From assembly GCA_029168955.1 (NCBI GenBank), contig JAPDOI010001173.1, positions 62,001 to 126,000 of the forward strand: a DNA stretch of 64,000 bases, in the 5' to 3' direction. Position 1 is the stretch's first letter, and each line of letters starts with the position of its first letter. The notes under the pieces are model-generated. The model saw nothing but the letters and a program-made list of their open reading frames with translations. It searched no databases and had not been told where the DNA came from. Shown here piece by piece: positions 53,888 through 64,000 of the stretch. The position numbers and the translations under genes are program-made. The stretch comes from Aplectana chamaeleonis (taxonomy: Eukaryota; Nematoda; Chromadorea; Rhabditida; Cosmocercidae).

Positions 53888-55413
53888 ATTACACAAGCTT
53901 TTCCGTAAATCTATCAGGGCGATATCCAGCACGATACGGATTGGGGCGTCGCGTTCACTTAGCTTGACCTATGCTGATTACCGTATTACAACTTAAGAAA
54001 TGGCTTATAGTTTCCGTTGCGCCTTACCACAGTTTATAGAGGATCGACCTAGGATGAAAATAATGCTTTTGGGACTTCAGGGTTGTCTTTTCAAAAGCAA
54101 AGCCTGCGTTATCCCATTCAGGCTGAAGGCGCGGTTCCGGACCACGGTATTGGACAACGAGAAAACAGCTTTGAGGCGATTTTCTCCCTGACTCTGAGAC
54201 AGGGTCAAGCGGGGCGTTGCGGAATTTTTAAAAATCGGAGCGACCCCCCCACCACCTTCGAAATTTTTTTTTCAAAATCGACTTTTTTGCGAGCCCCCCC
54301 CCCTCGGCAGAAATTAGGCAGTTAATTTTTTTCGGGAAAAAACGTCAATTTTTCTGTTTCGAAATGTTATTTACCTCGGGTTTCGCCGCGCCCGTAATTT
54401 AACCTTAATTTCTCACTTTTCCGGAAATTCGTTCAATTTGTGGCTTATTCGCTGTTTTAAACATTTCATGTCTCATCTAAAAGTCTTGCAAATGTGAAGG
54501 TAATGTTTGTCAGCACACATGCCGATGAATATGAGTGTTTTGCAAAACTGCCTCTGCGCCATGGCTGGCGCATCTAAAGGTCTCATTCACGCGTCTCCGC
54601 TGATTTCTCATTGCATATAGCCTTGCTCTCTCATTTTGAGCCGGTCGAGGTAAGACTTATCGGGTCTAAATTTCTTTATCACAGTTCTATTTCGCCATGA
54701 CCGACCGCTCAGCTGCTTGCTCCGCCCGGACTAATCCGAGCAAGTTAGGCTTTACATATTCTCGTGTACAATCACATCCTCGCGTGTCCGTTGCCACAAC
54801 ATAGGTGCGCCGAGTTTGCGCCAACCTTCAATGGGGAGCGCAAAGTATTATTAGGATCTATGCCGACCGCATGTGATTCTCAATTCCGTGCAGGAACTGC
54901 GGCAAGAGTTTAGATTGCTCGATTATATATGCATACTACTCATTCAACTACCGAATATAGTAGGAGCAGATCTCACTAACCGTTTTGGCTCCCTGTTTAC
55001 GGTGTGGTTCGCGTTAGCTAAACTTCGTTGCCCATGTTGCATAACTTATGGACACCGAGTTTGCGCCAACGCAAATTACAGCGTCGAGAAGGTACCAAAA
55101 CGGTCAGTGGGATCTGTGCCAACTGTTTATTGTTCATCATTATGCAGATTACGGTGATGTATGCAGATTGCATTGCGATGATAGCGCTCCTTTTGCTTGT
55201 TATTATGATAGCTGGCCGCTTTATCTACAATTATTGCTCGTCATTTCTGAGCACTCTAGCAATGTGTGTCTCTAAGTCTCTATATCTGTAGCTCGCGGCC
55301 TTTCGTGGTGTTCTCCAGAAGTCTTCATTGGAGTGTTAATGTCTCATTCAAGTCAACTGTCTCAGTGCGAGTATTTGCTTTCTGGGAGTAGTCGAACTCC
55401 AGTGCTGATGTTT

Positions 55414-55941
55414 CTAGAAGTCAATTAAAAAAATCTTGCCAATGATGCAGTAATATCTAGGAAGATCAACCCTCAATCTAATGAGCATACGACAGTATGA
55501 CTGATATTTGCATACGAGAACTACATAATGCTCTTCATAATTAATAGTAATTGGACCAAAGGCTTCTTGTTTGGGAATTCCGCTCATTCCGGTAGATGCG
55601 ATATTTCCAGAGGCTTGATATGGTAACGCTATTATTCGCTTTCTGATTGTGAATACGACATTATACTGCTTCTCGCCTTCGAATCGCAAGTGTTTTAAAG
55701 AATTCGAATTTTTTGATTTCAATATTGCATACCACTGGGAATTCGTTCTACTACCTATATCACCGTTTCTTTTTTCTATCTCCATTTTACCCGTGTTCTC
55801 ATCCTTTATTTCTCGTTTCCGTGTAGTCAGAGGCAAACGATCCTGCAGATAGTGGCTTGGCGAAAACCGTAGAGGACGTGTTGATTCCAACTGATCCAGC
55901 TCGATGAGCAGCGGCATTAAAACAACTCCGATGACATTCAA
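55414..55941 (-). CDS. Unidentified 175-residue ORF inside a hAT-type element
   Basis: It begins MNVIGVVLMPLLIELDQLES and contains NSQWYAILKSKNSNSLKHLR, GEKQYNVVFTIRKRI and YEEHYVVLVCKYQSYCRMLI, ending KIFLIDF. The alternating hydrophobic strands and paired Cys hint at a small beta-rich secreted protein (lipocalin-like at most), but I recognise no family. Lying inside a hAT element without transposase, it could be captured host sequence or chance. Confidence 0.25.
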   Translation of the reverse strand: MNVIGVVLMPLLIELDQLESTRPLRFSPSHYLQDRLPLTTRKREIKDENTGKMEIEKRNGDIGSRTNSQWYAILKSKNSNSLKHLRFEGEKQYNVVFTIRKRIIALPYQASGNIASTGMSGIPKQEAFGPITINYEEHYVVLVCKYQSYCRMLIRLRVDLPRYYCIIGKIFLIDF

Positions 55942-56189
55942 AATGTGTAGATACAGTTCCCTTGTTGTCGTTGTGCTTCAAATTTTTGTTGTATCACACT
56001 CTTCATACATACACAGACGACATACAACGCAAACATTATGTTGATATACGTACAACATTTTTATCAAAATAATATTGATACTCTGTCAAAACAAACTGTC
56101 TATCACTTGTCGTAGAGGACGAGACGTGAGGTTCGGTAGAGGTGCTCTCTCCCATGTCGTTCGCAAACCAGCACATCGCGTTCAGTTGG

Positions 56190-56320
56190 CACGAATCTCA
56201 TTGATACTTTGCGTTCCTTATTGTGTGTTGGCGCAAACTCAGTATGCATGCGTTGTAACATACTTGCATCGAGTTCGCGCAAACGCACACTAAGGAACGC
56301 AAAGTATCAATGCGATTCTT
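56190..56320. repeat. 130-bp foldback
   Basis: CGAATCTCATTGATACTTTG CGTTCCTTA (split) pairs with TAAGGAACGCAAAGTATCAA TGCGATTC (split); the loop is near 56255. Related GCGCAAACTC words occur at about 54820 and 55060. Confidence 0.7.
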
Positions 56321-57124
56321 GCCGTCTGTACGTAGCCTTCCATAAAACGCCCTCCTTGACAACCATCCATCCATTCATTCTTGCACGTCTTCACAGCATA
56401 CCTAAACAAAGGCAACATTTCATAGTGAAAAGTGAGAGAACAAGAACACACCTAGTGATTTACACTGGTTTCGTTCCTCTCTTTGGACCAATGTAAATTC
56501 TTAACCTACTCGAAAGCAGGTCACCATTTTGGTACACATTTGATAACTCTGTGAACCGTCAATGTCAAAAGTTTAATAGAACTACCCCGGAACTCTTCAG
56601 CAAGGAGAGCAGTTCTATTAGAAAGTGATTCAGACTACTTCATAAAAAGATGAAAAGGTACCTTATCGTGTTCAATAGCTTTTGTTTCATTTTCCAATCA
56701 CTTCCAAAAATTTTCGTTTTTGGTCCGAAATTTTTGCGAACCCCCCCCCTGCCTTCATTTTTGGTCCAAAATTTTTGCGACCCCCCACCCTCCGTTGCGG
56801 AATTCCGCAACCCCGCTTGACCCTGCTCTGAGGTAGTAGGAGGGGTGTAAGGGATCAGTTCGTAGAGAATTTTACGGATATTTTAAATCTTGTTTCAGAA
56901 TTATGCAAGTCTTAAATTTTGGGGGGGGGGGCGTTGTCCCGTTATGAAGTGAAGTAGTAAAGCGTTGGTGGGCTCTATTAATGCATGTGACTCGTCTGAA
57001 AGCATGTTACACGAGCTAAAGCTTTGGCTACAGTCTAAAATACTGATATTACATAGTTATGTGTAGTCGTTTTTCATTTGTACTGTTATAGAGCTGGCAT
57101 TGCTCATTTTATCGTTTTTTCCTT

Positions 57125-57440
57125 TTGTTGTGGTGCGCGCGAAGCGCGCACCAGATTCGGTCTTGAATCGGCCACGCACGCAACCCCTTTTTCGAAATCT
57201 CAGTTCAGAGCGAACGTAGAAATTTGCTCTGAATTGCATTGAAAAGAGCGCAAAAAGCTGGTATTACGACCCAAAAATGGTTTGCAATGGTTTACTGGTT
57301 TTTAAGAAAAGAGTGAAAACCCGCTCGTTTTTGTTGTTAATCTCCTTTTCTTTTTTCAGACGGCGTACATGGTCTTGTTGGTATACTAAAAATTGAGCTA
57401 GGGAGCTCGTTTTTTGACCAGGAGGCTGGAAATGGATGCA
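57125..57440 (-). repeat. Second copy of the hairpin terminus of the 15644-21116 insertion
   Basis: GTGGTGCGCGCGAAGCGCGCACCAGA at about 57130 is the same near-terminal hairpin with compensated changes, and the next 300 bp (CTCCTTTTCTTTTTTCAG, GAGCTAGGGAGCTCG) follow 15650-15950. No other end was found nearby, so this copy is partial. Confidence 0.65.
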
Positions 57441-57444
57441 GGGG

Positions 57445-57717
57445 CGGCATGCACGTACGCGGCGGGTTAGGTTGGGGTTAGGCAGGGTTTGAAACGTCGG
57501 CGCGTTTGATGATAGCGGCGCGAGGGCTGAAAGGGGGTTAGGCTAGCACTAAAAAATCTTTCCCTCGCAAACCCTACCTAGGAGGGTGGGGCAGCCAAAA
57601 CCCCGTTGAGACCCCAACTATTGATTATCTCCAGCACTCGCACAGCAATCATGAAACGCGCCGACGCTCCAAACCCTGCCTAACCCCAACCTAACCCGCC
57701 GCGTACGTGCATGCCGC
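57445..57717. repeat. TIR element, 273 bp, with GGGTTAGG words
   Basis: GCGGCATGCACGTACGCGGC GGGTTAGG (split) and its complement at 57690-57717 are inverted ends with about 70-bp arms. Confidence 0.7.
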
Positions 57718-57931
57718 GGTCGCTCCTATTCCAATCTGAACGTGATACCTTGACGTTGAAGGGTACCGTAAAATCGTGGGTTTACATACTAAATTAGCCG
57801 TGGAGCCACGAAAACTGCTCGGGTATGCTACGGCTGTGGAGACGAGGGTGTGTGGGTGGATCTGCTGCCAAGTAACACAGGTCGTCTGAGGCAAGCACTG
57901 AACTTGTCAGAATTCGTACTCATGACCCGTC

Positions 57932-58100
57932 ATCGATCGATAATCAATATTATCGATTTTCGCGGTTTTTGCACAAAATGTGGCGAGGAGTGGTGATTAC
58001 TGATGGGATTGGTTTTCTTGGTTGGGCAATTTTGATCATCAGTAAATAAAAACCAATCAATAATATCGATTTTTCGCCTGCTGCACAAAATGCCGCAATG
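57932..58100. repeat. Direct repeat of about 45 bp
   Basis: ATCAATATTATCGATTTTCG CGGTTTTTGCACAAAATG (split, about 57941) recurs as ATCAATAATATCGATTTTTC GCCTGCTGCACAAAATG (split, about 58055). Confidence 0.55.
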
Positions 58101-58214
58101 TTTATGTTTATTACGTTGCATAAGGCACACGAGGTTAAGAGAAAACACAATAAGAATATACACAGTAACATAGGCGAAAACCAGTGCTCAGAAAAATTTT
58201 AGATGCAATGTTCT

Positions 58215-58680
58215 GATTTCATAGGAAACACTACGGCTTCAGTAGTTTCACAGCCAAGCTTCGCTTGAAAATCTCTAGTGATAGCGTGAACGTCTGCGAC
58301 TTTGTCAATTTGAGGCAGGTGGACCCAGCACAGTTTGTAAAGAAATTAGAGCGCAAGGAAGTTTTGGCTCGAGCAAAAGTTATCTTGTTTCTTCCACCAC
58401 GAGTGATTGAAGAAATGCTTTAAAAAAACTCATCGGCTCTCACCCTAACTTTGAAGCCATTGAGAATCTTGTGCACCATGTACACATCAAAAAGTCCCCG
58501 CCGAGACGCCAAGGAGTAGAGGCCAAGTAGCTCAATTCTCCTAGTTGCACTAGGTGTACTAGAGTATTGTGATATACCACATCTGACGAAACGTTTTCGC
58601 GTGTAGTTATTCTGAACTTTTTCGAGGACAACCGTAAACTTCTTGCTCGTTGGGTTGAAGATAGAGATGCCCGATTCCAC
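58215..58680 (-). pseudogene. LINE C-terminal domain
   Basis: The frame 58680-58423 reads RFVRCGISQYSSTPSATRRI then ELLGLYSLASRRGLFDVYMV HKILNG (split). After a frame shift it continues GGRNKITFARAKTSLRSNFF and FKRSLAVKL. This RR-D-Y-KILNG / R-R-NFF / FK-L series is the standard ending of CR1/Rex-type LINEs. Confidence 0.75.
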
Positions 58681-58721
58681 AATAGGTCACATAAGTAGTA
58701 TAAGCCAGAAGCAATACTTGC

Positions 58722-59198
58722 TCATTCTGAGTGGCTAAACCTTTGAAGATTTGGAAAGTCCGTCCCATATGTAGCATTTTTTGATATATTTGTGATGTGA
58801 TTCGAGAAATCAAGCTTACTATTGCAGAGATATCCGAGATCCTTCACTTTATCAGTGCCTGCAATTTCTGATCCTTCTATGTTATATACAAAATTGTCGT
58901 TAGAATTACCAATGTGCATATGAAGACTCTTCGAGGGAGACAGTTTTAGCTGCCATTCCTTACACAAGACAATCATTTGATCAATTGATCGTTGCAGCTT
59001 AGAGGCGTCGTCAGTAGATGTAACTTTTCGGTAGATCTTGACATCATCCGCATATATCTTGCATTTCACCCCATCTATTTGTAGTTGCAATGGGAGCTCA
59101 GATATGTAGATAGTAAACAGAAGCGGTGACAACACCCCTCCTTGGGGAACGCCGCTTGATATGCGAAAAATCTCTGAGTGATTTTTTCCAACTCGCAC
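58722..59198 (-). pseudogene. LINE reverse transcriptase, motifs B to E
   Basis: The frame reads RISSGVPQGGVLSPLLFTIY then KCKIYADDVKIYRKV (YADD) and WQLKLSPSKSLHMHIG and KDLGYLCNSKLDFSNHI. Confidence 0.88.
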
Positions 59199-59270
59199 TT
59201 CGAAAGTTCTGTTTTCAAGATAGCTAGCGAGTCACTACTGGATGGAACTTCAACTGATGAATTTTATAGA

Positions 59271-59510
59271 TTAACTTCCTGTGATTGACACTATCGAAGG
59301 CTTTCGGAAATCAAAATAAAAAATTTTCTCACAGCTGTGTTTTTCATCCAGCCAGATAGTCCAATCATTCAAGCATTCTAGAAGATTCGTTTCGGTTGAT
59401 CTGCCTTTCACGAAACCATGCTGCTCATGAGTGATGATAGCATTGCCTTCAAGGTGATTTATTTTGTGTTTCTTGAGCAGCTTCTCAAACAGGCGGCAGA
59501 GATTTGGGCC
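59271..59510 (-). pseudogene. LINE reverse transcriptase, motif 1-A region
   Basis: The frame reads CRLFEKLLKKHKINHLEGNA, THEQHGFVKGRSTETNLLEC and KIFYFDFRKPS (motif A, with the usual F-D-x-x-KAFD damaged). The preceding NYRPVSITS lies beyond the MITE, at about 59890. Confidence 0.8.
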
Positions 59511-59871
59511 ATTGTTATACCAGAAGTTTGCGACCGCGACAGGTGCGGTCAACTGTTACGAATCGTGTTGGCACCAGACCCACTTAGTAGAAAAATGCTG
59601 TGCCAAGAACAGTTTGCAGCACCTGTCGCGGTCGCTGGCTTGAAAGGGGATGTCATGCCTGAAATGTGGAAACCGCGCGGTAATCGGTCGCTGTCGCAGC
59701 TGTCCGTCGCAGTGCAGTGCACTGCGAAGGGTGTCAGCGACAGCGACCCAGCCAAATCCGGCATCGGGCCGGGTGTTTCTTGGCCCTGAGCGACAGCTAT
59801 GGCTGGCCCTCAGCGACAGCGACGTAGCAGTGCTCTGCGACCGCGACAGGCCTGTCGTGGGGTATAACAAT
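59511..59871. repeat. 361-bp MITE inside the LINE
   Basis: The inverted ends ATTGTTATACC (59511-59521) and GGTATAACAAT (59861-59871) are followed inward by GCGACCGCGACAGG and its complement. Removing it restores the LINE phrase VSITS-CRLFEKLL. Confidence 0.75.
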
Positions 59872-59994
59872 GGCATTGAAGTAATGCTCACTGGACGGTA
59901 ATTTTCACATTTACTTGGTGGGTCCTTCTTTAGTATGGGAGTGACAAAACTATGCTTCCATTTAGATGGTACTTCACCACACAGAAGGGTTTGG

Positions 59995-60788
59995 TTAAAT
60001 ATATAAGACAGAGGACAAATAATGACATGAGCCGTTTTCTGAAAAAAAGGAGAAGGGATTGTTTTCTGGAGTCCGAGAATGCGATTCGGGGCATATGATT
60101 AATTCCTCATATATTTGAGGTGGAGAAAATGTGGGGAAGGAATCCATAGGGTGACGTATGTCTGGCCCAAAGTTCACATGTGACCCATTGTCTTCTATGA
60201 AAACATCCAAAAATTCTTCCGCGAATAAGTTGGCTTTATCTTGATCTTCAACTACAATCTGGCCACTCTTTACAAGGCACGGGATTCTAGATGAAGTTAT
60301 CAATCTATTGTTTAGCAATTTATAAAACTCTTTTCTATTGCCTGATCCAATCACTCCTTTTTCAACGTTGCGATTAAATTTACGAAGTTTATCTAGAAAT
60401 CTTGCTGTATAAGCCTTGCAATCTTCCCAAAAACCTGTACTTCTTGCGTAATGGAAGAGGCAGAGACGATTATTCATCATATTTTGCAGATAAATAGGAA
60501 GAGCTTTCGTAGAACGTGAACTATACAGTGTCCAAGTAACAAAAACAGAAATAGCATCATATAAAACCTCAAGGAACATTTCGTATTTCTCTTCTACTGA
60601 ATTCATGGTGTTCAAGGAATCTATCCAGTGAACCTGGGCTAAGTGATTGCATAGCTGTTCATAATCGCATTTCGAGAAATCTTGAAAGTAAACTGGAACA
60701 GGTTGTTCAACATAACAACGAACCCTGAAAACAATGCTATCATGATCGCTCGAGCCTACTGGATCAACAACTGAAACATAACTGATAA
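59995..60788 (-). pseudogene. LINE endonuclease end and linker
   Basis: From 60788 the frame reads VGSSDHDSIVFRVRCYVEQP (the SDH motif that closes AP endonuclease domains), then the 206-codon segment 60615-59995 with KFNRNVEKGVIGSGNRKEFY KLLNNRL (split) and LFAEEFLDVF, the usual linker before the RT. Confidence 0.82.
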
Positions 60789-60790
60789 GA

Positions 60791-63106
60791 GGCCGGATTC
60801 ATCAATCTTACCGCGGTTAGTGTGTTACCGCGGTTAGCGAAACCGGAGCTTAACCACCTAGTTTGGCTGCGGTTAAGCCTAACTGCGATTCACCAAACGC
60901 GATTTAAGATAAGATAGAGTGTTATCAACCAGAATCTGTTGACATCAATCGGAGATAGATTTGTTTCTTATAGCGAAATTAGAGTGAGCGGTCGAATTTG
61001 AACGTGTTGCATGCATGTTTGTAATCAATAGAAGCTGTGTTCATGTTTGAAATCGCACTTTGAACGATCTTTGGCCCGATTAGGCAGGCAAGAAACTGAT
61101 TGAGTTCGCACGGTTCTACGCGGTGTCATAACATCCGCATTCAGGGTAAAATTTCTCAACGTATTTGGCTTTGCTCAAAATGATCCTGAGTCTAGTTGCT
61201 TAGCACAAAGTGTTGTGATTTTGCACTGTACAGATATAGGCAACAGATTTGCCTATTTTATACTTCATCGCTAGGGTCACCTAGAAAGAAAGAAAAGGGT
61301 TCCTTTATGGCAAGCGAAATGTGGCGGTGGCACAATCCGGGGCTATTCCTACTCTTGAAGGCCTGCGCGTCACGCGCGGGCGCGGCCTTGTAGTTCGAAT
61401 ACTTTCTACGCGTGCCGCGCGTAGAGGAACTAGGTGTGAGTTCTTCACCATGGAATGATGACTCGTAATGAAGTTGATGCATGAGTGATGGCAAAGCGAT
61501 ATGAAAACCGGTATGGGCGTTGTCGTCTTGGCTGAGCGGAAGTGAGGCACAGGCGTGACGTCAGGCTATTCATACTCCAACGCCCTACGCCGCGCTGGCC
61601 TTAATAAGTATGACTACATTTAGATTCCTCAACACCAGGGGCGTGGCATCACAGCATGAATGGCCTGATGCCAGGACCTCGCATCACGCGCGAGCGCCCG
61701 TTCCGCCATGGCGGCGACGGCGGTAGGGACTTTTTTCAAGCTTCATTATTAACCAATCCTTAATTTCATTCCGTTTCATAATTATCAACTCCACTACTAT
61801 CCTCTGCTACCACGAAGTTGAACGCGTGTACAGATTTTGCCATCACGGCAAAGTATAGACCCACTTTATTCAGCTCAGCTGTAGCGTTGCAGCTGGAGTA
61901 TTAATAGTATCTGCAAGCGCGTGGCGCGGCTCAAAGGCATTCGTATTCCAATCTAGGCCTGCGCGTCACGCGCGTTAGCATTATGGGACATGAATAGCGC
62001 CTAAAGAGTAGCGATCTTGCAAGAAAAGCGCATCTCGCATTTCCCGTTGCTGCGCACGCTCTTCGTAAAGCCTTACTCACTTGCGCATGCCGTTCATTCT
62101 TCTGCGCACGCTCCTTATAAAGCGCTACTCACATTCCGTGTCGCTGCCTACGTTCTTCTTAAAGCGCTTTTAGGTATCCACTATGCTGCGCACGTTCTAC
62201 GCGAAGCGCTATTCTTATTTCACAAAGCTGCGCACGCTCTGCATGATGCGCTACTCTTTACCTACCACGAGGGCCCAGTTCACGTGAAGCGCTACTGGCT
62301 TTTTACTATGCGTCACACCCCTGTATGAAGCGCTACTCACTTTCCACGACGCGGCACAGATTCCACATGAAGCACAAATCACTTCACACATCGCGGCGCA
62401 CGCTCCACATTAAGCGCAACTGACATTCTACGACACAGCGCTCCCTGTACATGAAGCGCTACTCGCTTTCTACGACGCGGCGAACACTCCATATGAAGGT
62501 CAAAAATTAATTCGCCAAAATTTGCTGCGTTTGACAGCTCTCCTATGTTACTAACATCTACGTTACCTAGTAAGCTCCAGATACGACGCACGATCAGATT
62601 CCTGACCAGCAAAAGGCGTCACAGATCCATGCGTAGAGCTGAGCCAGAATGAGCTATAAGAACCCATTTGCCCGAAAATTCGCCTGACGCTGTCAACGAG
62701 GCGATAATTAGGCTTCGACGGAGCATGATTTTTCTTGATCATGAGCGGTTGGTTAGCTGCTAACCGATACCCTTACCCACCCCAACATGTGGTTAGCGTA
62801 ACCGTGGCATAACCCAGTTCTCCTCTGGTTAATGAGTGTATGAATCGCAGGTAAATGCTCTTGGTCGACCGGTTTAGCTAACTTACCGGAGGAAATGCAA
62901 TGATGAATCATAACCTAGAATACCCAACAAGACAGAACAAATTCACGTCCAAGCTCCCTTCATTTTCAGCGGCTGGTAAGCCATTTACCGGTGCTTTCAA
63001 CTAACCGCTTCTTTCAACCGGTCAGTAAGCGTGTGAAAAACTGATAACGGTTGCGGTTAGCCGATAACGCTAACTTACCACCGAAAATGCTTTGATGAAT
63101 CCGGCC
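60791..63106. mobile_element. 2.3-kb TIR element with GGTTAG subterminal repeats and a 42-bp array
   Basis: GGCCGGATTCATCAA and TTGATGAATCCGGCC are exact inverted ends flanked by TAAGA on both sides (60786-60790, 63107-63111). Subterminal regions (60810-60905 and 62745-63080) carry many GGTTAG/CTAACC-like words, plausible transposase-binding repeats. No transposase was recognised. GGCC ends with TAA-type flanks resemble the Harbinger-like MITEs at 9376 and 14693. It split a LINE. Confidence 0.7.
62020..62515. repeat. Diverged 42-bp tandem array
   Basis: About eleven units of the type GAAGCGCTACTCACTTTCCA CGACGCGGCGCACGCTCCAC AT (split) repeat every 42 bp or so. The ACTTTCYACGRCG and GCACRCYCC words match the complement of the 16205-20410 satellite unit. 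Confidence 0.65.
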
Positions 63107-63111
63107 TAAGA

Positions 63112-63640
63112 GATGAATCTTCTGCTAGGAGAAGGGTTCAGGTTTTGTGAAGGGAGTGCTGTAGGTAATAGTAATAATGTGATAATATAGAAGTGTGGGA
63201 TTGTTGCCCTACCAACGTATGTTCCTCGGGGTGTGTCCTTCCACCACTGATAGGTTTCTGGGCTGCTTTGTTTTGTTGTGAAAACTCTTGATGGGATTTC
63301 GGAACTCTGATCAGAATAGCCTGGTTATGATGCTTAACCGTAGTAGATGGCTGCTATAAATAGAAGGATGAACCGATTTGGAGGCTGACACCTGCTAATA
63401 GAAAGCAGATCTAGAATTTCTGGAACGTCAACTCTCTTCAGTGCACTTGTGAACTGACAGGATTTCTCTGGTGAAAGAAGCTCAACGGGAAGTTGTTTTG
63501 AAAGTCCAGTGACTCCAACAATAAAAGAACTTCATCGTAGATCCATTCTGTATTTGTCCATTTGGTGATTGTAGGTATGAAAGCCACCTCTTCGGCCATG
63601 CTTAGTATCCGACGGGTGAAGACGTAATTCACCATTGAAA
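63112..63640 (-). pseudogene. LINE endonuclease domain, decayed part
   Basis: Minus-strand frames include RCQPPNRFILLFIAAIYYG, the R-P-P...VIYYP signature of CR1-type endonucleases, and LLLLESLDFQNNFPLSF. It continues at 60788 across the inserted element. Confidence 0.6.
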
Positions 63641-63805
63641 AGATTGAATGCTAAAGTTAGATCAGCGATTATTCTTCGGTATTAAAGGTTCTTCAAGTGC
63701 AACTCCTGCAGTAGATCTTTATAAGATGTTAGATGTTGGTTTTGAGGGTAATTTGTGTTGGGAATGGCATGATACATACATACATCTTGAAGAGCCTTAG
63801 CCATA

Positions 63806-63933
63806 GGGGCTGAGCAGAGTGGCGTCGCGGCGCGGCGCGACCTTGTGATGGGCTGCCATATTGATAGATCGCGTCGATATATCAATACAGCAGCCAATCA
63901 TAAGGTCGCGGCGATGGCCTTCCTCTCAGCCCT
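63806..63933. repeat. 128-bp palindrome, GGGGCTGAGCAGAGTG family, copy 3
   Basis: GGGGCTGAGCAGAGTGG at the left and the looser CTCTCAGCCC at the right enclose TTGATAGATCGCGTCGATATATCAA at the centre. It is less perfect than the 2744 and 5788 copies, so probably older. Confidence 0.7.
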
Positions 63934-64000
63934 TGAGCGCAAATCAGTAGTGTAAATGGTTTTGAACAGCATAATAAGCATTCTCAAGCTTCGGTCATAG

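Larger units (their letters stand above)
54200..56825. mobile_element. hAT-type element, 2.6 kb, no recognised transposase
   Basis: The ends CAGGGTCAAGCGGGG and CCCCGCTTGACCCTG are exact inverted copies, flanked by CTCTGAGA (54192-54199) and CTCTGAGG (56826-56833). Subterminal regions repeat GGTCCAAAATTTTTGCGACC-type words (56700-56790) and the related 54230-54300 block. The interior holds a foldback and an unidentified minus-strand ORF. Confidence 0.75.
58205..63660 (-). mobile_element. CR1-like LINE split by two DNA transposons
   Basis: Minus-strand segments in order from right to left: endonuclease (about 63640-63112 and 60788-60616), linker (60615-59995), RT (59900-58722) and C-terminal domain (58680-58215). 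A 361-bp MITE (59511-59871) and a 2.3-kb element (60791-63106) interrupt it. Several stops and frame shifts; inactive. Confidence 0.8.

Noticed and set aside
57460..57500. Telomere-like GGGTTAGG/GGTTAGGC words
   Set aside because: They are not a tandem array and lie inside the arms of a TIR element with an inverted partner at 57660-57700.
58215..58423. Plus-strand exon-like ORF (FTAKLRLKISSDSVNVCDFV... to a stop) with an acceptor-like CATAG
   Set aside because: The opposite strand reads GGRNKITFARAKTSLRSNFF...FKRSL, the standard LINE C-terminal domain contiguous with the LINE at 58423-60615, so the plus ORF is its shadow.
1..64000. CRISPR arrays, rRNA genes, bacterial operons
   Set aside because: None seen. 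The tandem repeats are contiguous satellite units without unique spacers, and gene structure is intron-bearing.

Overview
The window looks like invertebrate, most likely nematode, nuclear DNA. Exons are small and carry GT-AG introns, many with TTTTCAG- or TTTTAG-like acceptors. Tc1/mariner, hAT and MITE-type DNA transposons are dense, and there are several decayed LINEs. No bacterial gene organisation, rRNA or convincing tRNA was seen. The species cannot be named from the sequence alone.

The one host gene I can support is on the + strand: ten consecutive internal exons of tuberin (TSC2), the RHEB GTPase-activating subunit of the TSC complex that restrains TORC1. The exons lie at 10689-10821, 10879-11058, 11776-11871, 11967-12089, 22622-22838, 27748-27849, 37580-37708, 37806-37950, 38047-38131 and 38230-38382. 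They join in phase at every junction into an open 454-codon stretch that follows the middle helical-repeat region of vertebrate tuberin in order. The N-terminal exons (left) and the rest of the protein including the RapGAP catalytic domain (right) were not found. Three introns are expanded to about 10.5, 4.9 and 9.7 kb by transposons; the others are 57 to 717 bp.

Layout. 1-10.6 kb: MITEs, perfect palindromes, tandem repeats and two perfect hairpins, with no recognised host exon. 10.7-38.4 kb: TSC2. Its 10.5-kb intron holds an internally deleted mariner and a five-level nest: a TTAA MITE contains a hAT element, which contains a mariner, which contains both a Harbinger-like MITE and a 5.5-kb hairpin-ended insertion; that last insertion carries a 4.2-kb array of a 42-bp satellite. 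The 4.9-kb intron holds a chain of TTAA MITEs and a Tc1-like element ending 25 bp before the next exon. The 9.7-kb intron holds TTAA MITEs, a TIR element, a Jockey-like LINE and a 1.5-kb foldback. 38.4-64 kb: LINE fragments (CR1-like and RTE), a second Tc1-like element, three more hAT-type elements, a decayed hAT transposase, many small TIR elements, and a CR1-like LINE split by two DNA transposons, one of which carries another 42-bp repeat array.

How it fits together: nearly all the window is layered transposon debris around or within a conserved signalling gene. All five LINE copies lie antisense to TSC2. Target-site duplications and split coding sequences give a readable order of insertion at several loci. 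Homology calls rest on recall of protein families and need a database search for confirmation.
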